From positions 1 through 64,000 of the forward strand of contig CAJUEY010000011.1 in the NCBI GenBank assembly GCA_910585825.1: DNA of 64,000 nucleotides, given 5' to 3'. Origin of the DNA: an uncultured Lachnospiraceae bacterium. Lineage in GTDB: Bacteria > Bacillota > Clostridia > Lachnospirales > Lachnospiraceae. Positions 51,009-59,614 of the stretch are shown piece after piece. Both the position numbers and the translations under genes were made by a program. The notes under the pieces are model-generated. The model ran no database searches, was not told where the DNA came from, and worked only from the letters and a program-made list of their open reading frames with translations. Numbering within the stretch: position 1 is the stretch's first letter; each line of letters starts with the position of its first letter.

Positions 51009-54000
51009 TGCCGAAAAATGAAAATATCAAAAAAGTTTTGGTGATCGGTTCCGGACCGATTGTCATCGGACAGGCAGCCGAATTTGATTATGCGGGAACG
51101 CAGGCGTGCCGTTCTCTAAAAGAAGAAGGCGTAGAAGTCGTTCTTGTCAATTCCAACCCTGCTACCATTATGACAGACAAAGAAATTGCAGATCAGGTTT
51201 ATATTGAACCTCTGACGGTTCCGGTATTGCAGGAGATTATCATAAAAGAAAAACCGGACAGCGTACTGCCTACATTGGGCGGACAGGCAGGATTAAACCT
51301 TGGTATGGAGCTGGCAGAATCCGGTTTTTTAGAGGAACACGGCGTAAAGCTGATTGGTACTACGGCAGAGACGATTTTTAAGGCGGAGGACCGTCAGGCT
51401 TTTAAAGATACCATGGAAAAAATCGGAGAGCCCTGTGCGGCGTCTTTGGTTGTGCATAATGTAGAAGACGGCATTCGGTTTACCAATACCATCGGATATC
51501 CGGTGGTGCTGCGGCCAGCCTATACCCTTGGAGGCAGCGGCGGCGGAATTGCCCGTAATGAACAGGAATTGATTGATATTTTGACAAACGGACTTCGGTT
51601 GAGCCGTGTGGGCGAAGTGTTGGTGGAACGCTGTATTGCCGGCTGGAAAGAAATCGAATACGAAGTAATGCGGGATGCAGAGGGGAATTGTATCACCGTT
51701 TGCAATATGGAAAATGTAGATCCGGTGGGCGTGCATACGGGAGACAGTATCGTTGTGGCTCCTTCCCAGACGCTTGGGGATAAAGAATACCAGATGCTGC
51801 GTACTTCCGCACTAAATATTATATCGGAGTTGAATATTACCGGCGGCTGCAACGTACAATATGCCCTGAAACCGGATAGCTTTGAATATTGCGTCATTGA
51901 AGTCAATCCCCGTGTTTCCCGTTCTTCTGCACTGGCGTCTAAGGCAACGGGATATCCCATTGCAAAAGTGGCGGCGAAGATTGCTTTGGGATATACGCTG
52001 GATGAGATTAAAAATGCGATTACGGGCAAGACCTATGCGAGTTTTGAGCCGATGCTTGACTATTGCGTTGTAAAGATTCCGCGGCTTCCGTTCGATAAAT
52101 TTATTACAGCGAAACGGACTCTGACCACGCAGATGAAAGCAACCGGAGAAGTTATGAGCATCTGCAATAATTTTGAAGGAGCCTTGATGAAAGCAATCCG
52201 ATCCTTAGAACAGCATGTGGACAGTTTAATGGAATATGGTTTTGATACGCTTTTGGATCAGGAGCTGGAAGAGGAATTGAAGATTGTAGACGACCGCCGG
52301 ATTTTCTGTATTGCAGAGGCATTGCGCCGGGGCATCAGCGCTCAGCATATTCATGAAATTACGGATATCGATATCTGGTTTATTGATAAATTAGCGATTC
52401 TGGTGGAAATGGAACAGGCATTGCAGACAAAAGAGCTTACCGTGGAACTGTTAAAAGAGGCGAAACGGATTGAGTTCCCGGATTCTGTCATTGCAAAACT
52501 GACGGGGAAATCCGAAACAGAGATCAGGCAGATGCGCCATGAAAACGGAATTACCGCCGTTTACAAAATGGTAGATACTTGTGCGGCAGAATTTGAGGCC
52601 CAGACGCCTTACTATTATTCCGTATACGGCGGTGAAAATGAATCTCTGGGAGAAAAGACGAAGAAGAGGATATTAGTGCTTGGCTCCGGCCCCATCCGCA
52701 TTGGGCAGGGAATCGAATTCGATTATTGCTCCGTGCACAGTACCTGGGCATTCAAAAAAGAAGGATTTGAAACAATTATTATCAATAACAATCCGGAAAC
52801 CGTTTCTACAGATTTTGACGTTGCAGATAAGCTGTATTTTGAACCGCTGACGCCGGAAGATGTGGAGAATATCGTCAATATCGAAAAACCGGACGGCGCA
52901 GTCGTACAGTTCGGTGGACAGACAGCCATTAAGCTGACGGAAAGTTTAATGAAAATGGGCGTTCCGATTTACGGAACAAAAGCAGAGGATGTAGATGCGG
53001 CTGAGGACAGAGAATTGTTCGATCAGATTCTGGAGCAGACGAAAATACCAAGAGCTGCCGGAGGAACTGTATTTACGGCGGAAGAAGCCAAAGAAGTGGC
53101 AGGCAGACTGGGCTATCCTGTGTTGGTGCGTCCTTCCTATGTTCTTGGCGGACAGGGTATGAAGATTGCTTATAACGATCAGGAGCTGGAAGAGTTTATC
53201 GATATCATCAACCGGATTGCCCAGGATCATCCGATTCTGGTAGACAAATATTTACAGGGCAAGGAAATTGAGGTAGACGCGGTATGCGACGGTACGGATA
53301 TTTTGATTCCGGGTATTATGGAGCATATTGAGCGGACAGGCGTTCATTCCGGAGACAGCATTTCCGTTTATCCGGCGCCGACAATCAGTGAAGAAATTAA
53401 AGAAACTCTGGTAGATTATACAAAACGTCTGGCGCAGGCTCTCCATGTGGTGGGGCTGATTAATATTCAGTTTATTGTTATGGATGAAGAAGTTTATGTG
53501 ATTGAAGTCAATCCCCGTTCTTCCAGAACAGTGCCCTATATCAGTAAAGTAACAGGAATTCCCATTGTAGATCTGGCAACAAAAGTAATCATCGGCAATA
53601 CGCTGAAAGGAATGGGCTATCCTGTCGGACTTGCACCGGAGGCAGATTATATTGCAATTAAAATCCCGGTATTTTCTTTTGAAAAGCTCCGGGGAGCAGA
53701 AATCAGTCTGGGGCCGGAAATGAAGTCTACCGGAGAATGTCTGGGAATTGCGAAGAATTTTGACGAGGCTTTGTATAAAGCGTTCTTAGGAGCAGGCGTC
53801 ACTCTTCCGAAATATAAACAGATGATCATGACGGTGAAGGATGCAGACAAGCCGGAGGCTGTTGACGTGGCAAAGCGTTTTGCGGCTTTGGGATATAAAA
53901 TTTATGCCACCAGAAGTACGGCGAAGTATTTAAACGAACATGGGGTGGAGGCGCTGCGTGTAAATAAAATCACGCAGGAATCTCCCAATGTTATGGATTT

Positions 54001-54214
54001 GATTCTGGGACATAAAATCGATCTTGTGATTGATACCCCGACACAGGGAAACGGGGACAAGAGCAGAGACGGATTCTTAATCCGCAGGAATGCCATTGAA
54101 ACAGGAGTGTACTGCATCACGGCAATGGATACGGCAAATGCTCTGGCAAGAAGTCTGGAAACAGCAAATAAAACCTTAACTCCGGTGGACATTGCAGCCG
54201 TAAAAAACATTTAG
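51008..54214 (+). CDS. carB: Carbamoyl-phosphate synthase large subunit
   Basis: A 1068-residue ATP-dependent synthase made of two homologous halves (about 1-550 and 551-930), each with an ATP-grasp fold (RPAYTLGGSGGGIA and RPSYVLGGQGMKIAY; VIEVNPRVSRSSALASKATG-type and VIEVNPRSSRTVPYISKVTG), then a C-terminal MGS-type allosteric domain (about 940-1068) that usually binds UMP or ornithine. The length is standard. It is coupled to carA. Confidence 0.97.
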   Translation: MPKNENIKKVLVIGSGPIVIGQAAEFDYAGTQACRSLKEEGVEVVLVNSNPATIMTDKEIADQVYIEPLTVPVLQEIIIKEKPDSVLPTLGGQAGLNLGMELAESGFLEEHGVKLIGTTAETIFKAEDRQAFKDTMEKIGEPCAASLVVHNVEDGIRFTNTIGYPVVLRPAYTLGGSGGGIARNEQELIDILTNGLRLSRVGEVLVERCIAGWKEIEYEVMRDAEGNCITVCNMENVDPVGVHTGDSIVVAPSQTLGDKEYQMLRTSALNIISELNITGGCNVQYALKPDSFEYCVIEVNPRVSRSSALASKATGYPIAKVAAKIALGYTLDEIKNAITGKTYASFEPMLDYCVVKIPRLPFDKFITAKRTLTTQMKATGEVMSICNNFEGALMKAIRSLEQHVDSLMEYGFDTLLDQELEEELKIVDDRRIFCIAEALRRGISAQHIHEITDIDIWFIDKLAILVEMEQALQTKELTVELLKEAKRIEFPDSVIAKLTGKSETEIRQMRHENGITAVYKMVDTCAAEFEAQTPYYYSVYGGENESLGEKTKKRILVLGSGPIRIGQGIEFDYCSVHSTWAFKKEGFETIIINNNPETVSTDFDVADKLYFEPLTPEDVENIVNIEKPDGAVVQFGGQTAIKLTESLMKMGVPIYGTKAEDVDAAEDRELFDQILEQTKIPRAAGGTVFTAEEAKEVAGRLGYPVLVRPSYVLGGQGMKIAYNDQELEEFIDIINRIAQDHPILVDKYLQGKEIEVDAVCDGTDILIPGIMEHIERTGVHSGDSISVYPAPTISEEIKETLVDYTKRLAQALHVVGLINIQFIVMDEEVYVIEVNPRSSRTVPYISKVTGIPIVDLATKVIIGNTLKGMGYPVGLAPEADYIAIKIPVFSFEKLRGAEISLGPEMKSTGECLGIAKNFDEALYKAFLGAGVTLPKYKQMIMTVKDADKPEAVDVAKRFAALGYKIYATRSTAKYLNEHGVEALRVNKITQESPNVMDLILGHKIDLVIDTPTQGNGDKSRDGFLIRRNAIETGVYCITAMDTANALARSLETANKTLTPVDIAAVKNI

Positions 54215-54292
54215 AGAAACTTGTTTGTATGGGACTTTGCGGAAGATGTAAAGTCTGCAAAAACACACAGATGTGGAAAAGGGATATGTACA

Positions 54293-55507
54293 ATGAAGAA
54301 AAAATTTTTCAGAAAAGCCGTATGTCTGGCGGCCGCAGTTATCCTGATTGCGTCGTCTTTGGATGCTGCAGGTTCCCAGACAAAAGACAAGATTAAAAGC
54401 ACAGGAAAGAAAATTGACGAGTTGGAGGAACAAAAAAAAGACGCGCAGGAAAAAGTCGGCGCTCTAAAAGAGGAAGAAAGCAGCTTAAAGGGAGAGCTCG
54501 CAGGCTTAAACCAGCAGTTGTCCGATGTTTCTGCGCAGATCAATGATCTGGAGGGGCAGATTCAACAAAAACAGGAAGAAATCCAGACGACAAAAGAAGA
54601 GCTGAAAGAGGCGGAAATCGTAGAGGAAAAACAGTATGAGAGTATGAAACTGCGTATCCGTTTTATTTATGAGAATGGAAATACGGATCTGATTACCGCG
54701 CTTTTGGGCAGCGAGTCTTTGGCAGATCTTTTAAACCGGGTGGAATATGTGACAGAGATGAACCGTTATGACAGGCAGATGCTTTCGGACTATGAAGAAA
54801 CCTGTAAACAGATTTCCAGTAAAAAAAAGACGCTGAAGAATGAAAAACAAGAGCTGATTGCCATGCAGGAGAGCATGGAGCAGAAAGAAGAGCAGGTAAA
54901 CGGGCTGATTGCCAAAACACAAACAAGCATTCAGTCCAAACAAAATGAAATTTCAAATGCACAGGAAACGGTAGAGGATTTCGAAACTCAGATTGCCAAA
55001 ATGAAGGCATACGAGGAAGAGTTGGAGCGTAAAAAAGCCGAAGAGGCGAAAAAACAGGCAGCGGCACAGAAAGCTGCGGCACAAAAAGCGGCAGAACAGC
55101 AGAAAGGCAATTCAGGCTCAGGTACCTCCGGTACGCCCGCTGCTCCCAGCGGAGGCGGCAGCGTTACGGCAAATGCCAGTGATCTTGCAATGCTTGCCGC
55201 TATTGTGGAATGCGAAGCGGGAGGAGAAAGCTACGAAGGACAGTGGGCAGTAGCCAGCGTTGTCGTAAACCGTGTAAAAAGCGGCAGTTTTCCAAATACC
55301 ATTTCCGGCGTTATTTATCAGAGCGGTCAGTTTTCTCCGGTAGCCAGCGGACGCTTTGCTGTTGTTTTAGCGCAGGGAGCCGGCAGCAGTTGTACGCAGG
55401 CGGCAAGTACGGCTCTTTCCGGCAGTACAAATGTGAATTTTTTGTATTTTTGCAGGGCGTCTTCCGGTGTAGAGGGCACAGTGATTGGGAATCATGTTTT
55501 TTATTAA
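54293..55507 (+). CDS. Coiled-coil SleB-type cell-wall hydrolase
   Basis: A 404-residue exported protein: signal peptide (1 to about 26, cleavage near SSLDAAGSQ); a long coiled coil (about 30-270, with hydrophobic heptads such as ELEEQKKDAQEKVGALKEEE) of the PcsB/CwlO type; an Ala/Gly/Ser/Pro linker; and a C-terminal hydrolase_2 (SleB/CwlJ) domain with AAIVECEAGGESYEGQWAVA, VVNRV and a Cys-containing C-terminus. It probably cleaves peptidoglycan at division or during spore germination. ATG 54293 is chosen as the first Met before the basic signal start MKKKFFRK. Confidence 0.9.
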   Translation: MKKKFFRKAVCLAAAVILIASSLDAAGSQTKDKIKSTGKKIDELEEQKKDAQEKVGALKEEESSLKGELAGLNQQLSDVSAQINDLEGQIQQKQEEIQTTKEELKEAEIVEEKQYESMKLRIRFIYENGNTDLITALLGSESLADLLNRVEYVTEMNRYDRQMLSDYEETCKQISSKKKTLKNEKQELIAMQESMEQKEEQVNGLIAKTQTSIQSKQNEISNAQETVEDFETQIAKMKAYEEELERKKAEEAKKQAAAQKAAAQKAAEQQKGNSGSGTSGTPAAPSGGGSVTANASDLAMLAAIVECEAGGESYEGQWAVASVVVNRVKSGSFPNTISGVIYQSGQFSPVASGRFAVVLAQGAGSSCTQAASTALSGSTNVNFLYFCRASSGVEGTVIGNHVFY

Positions 55508-55527
55508 AAAAATTTGGAGACAGGAAA

Positions 55528-56268
55528 ATGAAAAAATTATTAGAAGTTTGTGTGGATTCCGTGGAGTCTGCAGTTATTGCACAGGAAGGCGGAGCAGACC
55601 GTCTGGAGGTTTGTTCTAATTTTGTGATCGGAGGAACAACTCCGGGAGTAAGTCAGTTTAAACAGATCCGCAAAGCCTGCGATATTAAGCTGAATGTATT
55701 AATCCGTCCGAGATTCGGAGATTTTTTATATACGGAGCCGGAATTTTTGATGATTGCAGAAGATGTCCGTATGTTTCGGGAGCTTGGGGCGGATGGAGTA
55801 GTTGTAGGATGTCTTAAGCCGGATGGAAATCTGGATTTGGAGCGGATGAAGAAATTGAGAGACTGCGCAGAAGGTATGCATATGACGCTTCACCGTGCAT
55901 TTGATGTCTGCAGAGATCCTGATCAGGCGCTGCAGGATGCCATATCTCTGAATATTGATACGATTCTGACATCGGGGCAGGAAGCGGATTGCGTCAAAGG
56001 AAAAGAAGTGATCAAAAAGCTGATTGCGCAGGCGGGAGATCAGATCCATATTCTGGTGGGCAGCGGCGTCAATGCCGAGGTCATCCGTAAGCTTTCCGGG
56101 GAAATTCATGCTGCGCATTTTCATATGTCCGGTAAAGAGATTTTAAAAAGCGGCATGACGTATCGAAATGAGCGTGTCAATATGGGAGTGGAAGGCATGA
56201 ATGAATTTGAGATTTTCCGTACGGCAAAGGAAAAAATCGTACGGGCAAGAGAGGCGTTGGATTCATAA
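55528..56268 (+). CDS. cutC: CutC-family protein
   Basis: A 246-residue TIM barrel with the family start LEVCVDSVESAVIAQEGGAD, LEVCSNFVIGGTTPG, RPRFGDF, GVVVGCL, HRAFD, TSGQ and HILVGSGVN. Named for copper homeostasis, although the biochemical role is uncertain. ATG 55528 has GGAGACAGGA upstream and lies 20 bp after the wall-hydrolase gene. A long overlapping frame upstream is ignored. Confidence 0.93.
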   Translation: MKKLLEVCVDSVESAVIAQEGGADRLEVCSNFVIGGTTPGVSQFKQIRKACDIKLNVLIRPRFGDFLYTEPEFLMIAEDVRMFRELGADGVVVGCLKPDGNLDLERMKKLRDCAEGMHMTLHRAFDVCRDPDQALQDAISLNIDTILTSGQEADCVKGKEVIKKLIAQAGDQIHILVGSGVNAEVIRKLSGEIHAAHFHMSGKEILKSGMTYRNERVNMGVEGMNEFEIFRTAKEKIVRAREALDS

Positions 56269-56270
56269 AT

Positions 56271-56423
56271 ATGAAAAGTTCATATCGGTTTTTTGAAAAC
56301 AGAGAATGCGAATATTTTCCCTGCCATAAGGGGGTGGAGAATTTTAACTGTCTGTTTTGTTACTGTCCTTTTTATGCGGGAACAGATTGTCCGGGAATTG
56401 TTCTTCTGCTCCCTGCCATATAA
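56271..56423 (+). pseudogene. Truncated Cys-rich small-domain protein
   Basis: Fifty residues: MKSSYRFFENRECEYFPCHK, then NFNCLFCYCPFYAGTDCPG, matching the start of the 'cysteine-rich small domain' family. Family members normally continue with a segment holding CxxC and FPH and reach about 65-80 residues; here the chain changes to IVLLLPAI and stops right after DCPG. The last metal ligands are missing, so it is probably a broken copy, although a short functional form is possible. It starts two bases after the cutC stop. Confidence 0.7.
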
Positions 56424-56441
56424 GAAAAACTCTTTGAGCGG

Positions 56442-57146
56442 TTAATCCATACTGACACGGATGCCGCTCTTTCTTTCGGAGGGCTGTATGATTACCGTGA
56501 CGGCTGAATTTGAGCTCCATTCAAATTGATAGGATTCGCCGGATGTCTGGCCGATAAAGGTTTTCCATGAGACGTCTGCAGTGACCTGGGGATCGCAGTG
56601 TCCATGTCCAATCCAGCAGACGACGGCATCGGGATCTACAGAGATCGAGGTGCGGGACATTACATTGCTTAACACAATCGGGTTGCCGTCGGAGAGTACC
56701 GCAACATATGCATTCTGCCCCCGTCCGGTTAGAGTAGAAGTTGCAAGGCCTTTCTGGGAAAGGACGCCGACGCCGATAAAGCGTACGCTGTAGTCGCAGT
56801 CTTGTGAAAAGGCAAGGATATTTTCTGATTCCACAGAAATGGTTTCTCCCGCCTCTAAATGATAGATGACCACATGTTGTCCGTAATTTGCGTAGTATGT
56901 AACGGAATCTCCATTTAAATTCACTTTCATAAGAGGAATGTTTTCGCCGGTCACACGTCTTGCCAGTGAACCCAAAAGCGCCTGCCCCAGACTTTGCTGA
57001 GGGCCTAATAAAACTTTTTCAAATTTATAATTTTTACCGCCCTGGCTTTCTCCTGCAATAAACCCTCCCGCTTTCGCAAATAATACATCCCTGCCTGTGC
57101 AGGTGACCTTCAGTGTCAGTTCGTTGATAGTCTCGAATTTCAGCAT
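56442..57146 (-). CDS. AIM24-family protein
   Basis: A 234-residue all-beta protein of the AIM24 (DUF124) double-psi/beta-barrel type: FAKAGGFIAGESQGGKNYKFE, then VSGE-like repeats such as GETISVESENILAF and GVGVLSQKGLATSTLTGRGQ. The bacterial function is unknown. ATG 57146 has AAAGGAGGAG upstream; an in-frame ATG 16 codons earlier would overlap the TerD gene. It lies 17 bp downstream of the TerD gene, forming a two-gene operon. Confidence 0.87.
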   Translation of the reverse strand: MLKFETINELTLKVTCTGRDVLFAKAGGFIAGESQGGKNYKFEKVLLGPQQSLGQALLGSLARRVTGENIPLMKVNLNGDSVTYYANYGQHVVIYHLEAGETISVESENILAFSQDCDYSVRFIGVGVLSQKGLATSTLTGRGQNAYVAVLSDGNPIVLSNVMSRTSISVDPDAVVCWIGHGHCDPQVTADVSWKTFIGQTSGESYQFEWSSNSAVTVIIQPSERKSGIRVSMD

Positions 57147-57163
57147 GTCTTCTCCTCCTTTTG

Positions 57164-57949
57164 TTATACTACCTGGACGCCGTAAAGGGCGCACAGACCG
57201 GCGAGATCTTTTGCAACGCCGTTGCCAATCGCATTAAATTTCCAGATGTTTTTGTGTCTGTAGATTTCGCCTATCATCATAGACGTAACATTGGAATAAT
57301 ACTCATCCATTTGAAAACCCGCCAATTCCTGACCGGACGCCTGGTCGATAATACGGATGTAGGCATCCTTTAACATACTGAAATTAAGCCGTTTTTCAAG
57401 CGCTTCATGAATCGTCAGAACAAAAACGATTTTATGGACTTTGTTGTTTAGTTTATGAAAATCAATCGAAATCGTTTCCCGGTCTGTATCGGAATCCGCA
57501 GAAAAGACAGTACTGCCGTCGGGACTTATCTCCTGTCCGTAGAAAACAAACCAGGCATCTCCTAAAACTCTTCCGCTTTCGTTTAATAAAAAGGCGGATA
57601 CGTCAACATCACAGGCGTTGTTTGTGACATTCCACCCCAGACAGGCCTTGACTTTTACAAGAGCTCCGTTGGATTCCAAGGAGGCTTTTTCGCCTTTTCG
57701 CATAGGATGCAGCAGAGAGGGTATGGGTCTTTGTGCGGCAGGACGAGCGGCGGCATTCTGTGGAACGGCGGCGGAAGGCGCTGGCCGCGGGGCAGAGGCA
57801 GGACGGGAATGATAAGAATTGCCTGCGCTGCCGGCGTTTATGGAAAAAATGTCTTGTGATGATTTAGGACCTTGAATTCGTTTTTGATTGATCGATAAAA
57901 CGGTCTGTTTATTCAGAGGGCCTGCAGTTTTCATAGGAACCTGAATCAT
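57164..57949 (-). CDS. TerD-family stress protein with Pro/Ala-rich N-terminus
   Basis: A 261-residue protein. The N-terminus (MIQVPMKTAGPLNKQTVLSI) leads to a flexible Ala/Pro-rich linker (about 45-75: PASAPRPAPSAAVPQNAAAR), then a TerD domain (about 80-255) with LGWNV, CDVDVSAFLLNE, Asp-rich SADSDTDRE and the FNIGEIYRHKNIWKFNAIG-like end, here MIGEIYRHKNIWKFNAIG. TerD domains bind calcium and are linked to tellurite and phage or chemical stress. ATG 57949 has GGAGGAACGCAT upstream; a longer frame to 58201 crosses the promoter region and is rejected. Confidence 0.9.
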   Translation of the reverse strand: MIQVPMKTAGPLNKQTVLSINQKRIQGPKSSQDIFSINAGSAGNSYHSRPASAPRPAPSAAVPQNAAARPAAQRPIPSLLHPMRKGEKASLESNGALVKVKACLGWNVTNNACDVDVSAFLLNESGRVLGDAWFVFYGQEISPDGSTVFSADSDTDRETISIDFHKLNNKVHKIVFVLTIHEALEKRLNFSMLKDAYIRIIDQASGQELAGFQMDEYYSNVTSMMIGEIYRHKNIWKFNAIGNGVAKDLAGLCALYGVQVV

Positions 57950-57982
57950 ATGCGTTCCTCCTGTAAATGATTTCTGTTTATC

Positions 57983-58010
57983 ATGATACACTATTTTGCG
58001 ATTTTTACAA
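57983..58010 (-). promoter_or_regulatory. Promoter of the TerD-AIM24 operon
   Basis: On the minus strand TTGTAA (58010-58005), a 16-bp spacer and TATCAT (57988-57983). The -35 overlaps a TACAAGTA motif (58006-58013). Confidence 0.55.
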
Positions 58011-58038
58011 GTAAAAGCTGAAAACGGAGAAAGCGATC

Positions 58039-58085
58039 CCATACTTGTAAAATAAAAGATTCTATCATATAATATACAAGTATGG
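58039..58085 (+). promoter_or_regulatory. murE promoter flanked by an 11-bp perfect dyad
   Basis: TTGTAA (58045-58050), 17-bp spacer and TATAAT (58068-58073). CCATACTTGTA (58039-58049) and TACAAGTATGG (58075-58085) are perfect inverted arms overlapping the -35 and the start region. A third TACAAGTA lies in the TerD promoter (58006-58013). This looks like a shared repressor site set. Confidence 0.7.
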
Positions 58086-58131
58086 CTTTGCCGAAGAGAA
58101 ACAGATTCGGCAGAGGAAAAGAGGTGTGGGA

Positions 58132-59604
58132 ATGAAAGAATTGCAGCAGTTGTTAGAGCAGATAGAATATGAGCATATACAGGGGAATCTGGATCAGACA
58201 ATTACAGATATCATCTACGATTCCAGAAAAGTACAGAAAGACTGCGTGTTTGTCTGTGTAAAAGGCAGTGCGGCAGACGGACATCAGTTTGCGGCGGATG
58301 CAGCAGAAAAGGGCGCGTCTGTATTGGTAGTATCAGAAGATGTTTCTGTGCCGGAAGATATTACTGTGATCAAAGTAAAAGATACCAGATATGCACTGGC
58401 GTTATTGTCAGCCGCATATTTTGATCATCCGGCTCAGGAATTAAAAGTAATCGGAATTACAGGAACAAAAGGAAAGACAACCACAACTTATATGGTAAAA
58501 TCCATACTGGAGGGCGCGGGATATAAGGTGGGGCTGATTGGAACCATTGAGACGGTGATCGGGGATGAAGTGATTCCTTCTGCCAATACCACGCCGGAAT
58601 CTTATCTGGTTCAGCATTATTTTCGGAAAATGGCAGATGCAGGCTGTGACTGCTGTGTCATGGAGGTTTCCTCTCAGGGACTTATGATGCACAGGACAGC
58701 CGGATTTTTATTTGAAATCGGAATTTTTACCAATATTGAACCGGACCACATTGGTCCGAATGAACACGCATCTTTTGAAGATTATCTTTTCTGTAAATCA
58801 CTGTTGTTCCGGCAGTGTAAGCTGGGCATTTTAAATGCAGATGATGCCCATTATAAAGACATTTTAAAGGATCATACCTGCCGGGTGGAGACCTATGGTT
58901 TTTCCAAAGACGCAGATCTTTATGCAGAGGATATGCAGCTTGTACACAAACCGGGTTATCTGGGCGTTTTCTATCATGTATCCGGCAAACTGGATTTCGA
59001 TGTGGAAATTGATGTGCCGGGTAAATTCAGCGTATATAATTCTTTGACGGCTATTGCAATCTGCCGTCATTTTGAAGTGAAAACAGATATTATGAAGAAG
59101 GCTTTAAAACAGGCAAAGACAAAGGGGCGAATTGAGATGATAAAAGTCTCGGATGAATTTACGTTGATGATCGATTATGCCCACAATGCCATGAGTTTGA
59201 AGAGTCTTCTTTCAACATTAAAAGAATACGAGCCTGGGAGGCTGGTATGTCTCTTTGGCTGCGGCGGGAACCGGGCAAGATCGAGGCGTTTTGAAATGGG
59301 GGAAGTGTCTGGAGAAATGGCGGATCTGACCATTATCACTTCTGACAATCCCAGATTTGAAGAACCCCAGGCGATCATAAATGATATCAAAACGGGAATT
59401 CATAAAACAAAGGGTGAATATATAGAAATTATAGACAGAAAAGAGGCAATCCGGTATGCCATTGCGCATGGGCGGCCGAAGGATGTTATTGTTCTGGCGG
59501 GGAAAGGACATGAAGATTATCAGGAGATCAAAGGGAAAAAATACCCCATGGATGAACGAAATCTCATTGCAGAGATTTTACAGGAGTTAAAAGAGGGAAA
59601 GTAG
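58132..59604 (+). CDS. murE: UDP-MurNAc-L-Ala-D-Glu:meso-diaminopimelate ligase
   Basis: A 490-residue Mur ligase that adds the third stem amino acid of peptidoglycan. It has ITGTKGKTTTTYMV (ATP loop), SANTTPES, EVSSQGL with the later carbamylated-Lys region, DYAHNAMS and TSDNPRFEEP; the DNPR motif specifies meso-DAP over lysine. ATG 58132 has GAGGTG upstream; an in-frame GTG two codons earlier is possible. Confidence 0.95.
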   Translation: MKELQQLLEQIEYEHIQGNLDQTITDIIYDSRKVQKDCVFVCVKGSAADGHQFAADAAEKGASVLVVSEDVSVPEDITVIKVKDTRYALALLSAAYFDHPAQELKVIGITGTKGKTTTTYMVKSILEGAGYKVGLIGTIETVIGDEVIPSANTTPESYLVQHYFRKMADAGCDCCVMEVSSQGLMMHRTAGFLFEIGIFTNIEPDHIGPNEHASFEDYLFCKSLLFRQCKLGILNADDAHYKDILKDHTCRVETYGFSKDADLYAEDMQLVHKPGYLGVFYHVSGKLDFDVEIDVPGKFSVYNSLTAIAICRHFEVKTDIMKKALKQAKTKGRIEMIKVSDEFTLMIDYAHNAMSLKSLLSTLKEYEPGRLVCLFGCGGNRARSRRFEMGEVSGEMADLTIITSDNPRFEEPQAIINDIKTGIHKTKGEYIEIIDRKEAIRYAIAHGRPKDVIVLAGKGHEDYQEIKGKKYPMDERNLIAEILQELKEGK

Positions 59605-59614
59605 TGGTGGCAGA

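Noticed and set aside
54221..54292. Fifth copy of the leader hairpin motif before the SleB-type hydrolase gene
   Set aside because: TTTGTATG followed by GACTTT/AAAGTC and then GCAAAAA is similar in layout, but the linker lacks CC, the first stem is absent and the stem needs a bulge; too weak to count.
55210..55527. Long frame extending cutC upstream by 106 codons
   Set aside because: It overlaps the SleB domain in another frame and is Arg/Ser/Cys-rich; ATG 55528 has a good ribosome site and the normal CutC start.
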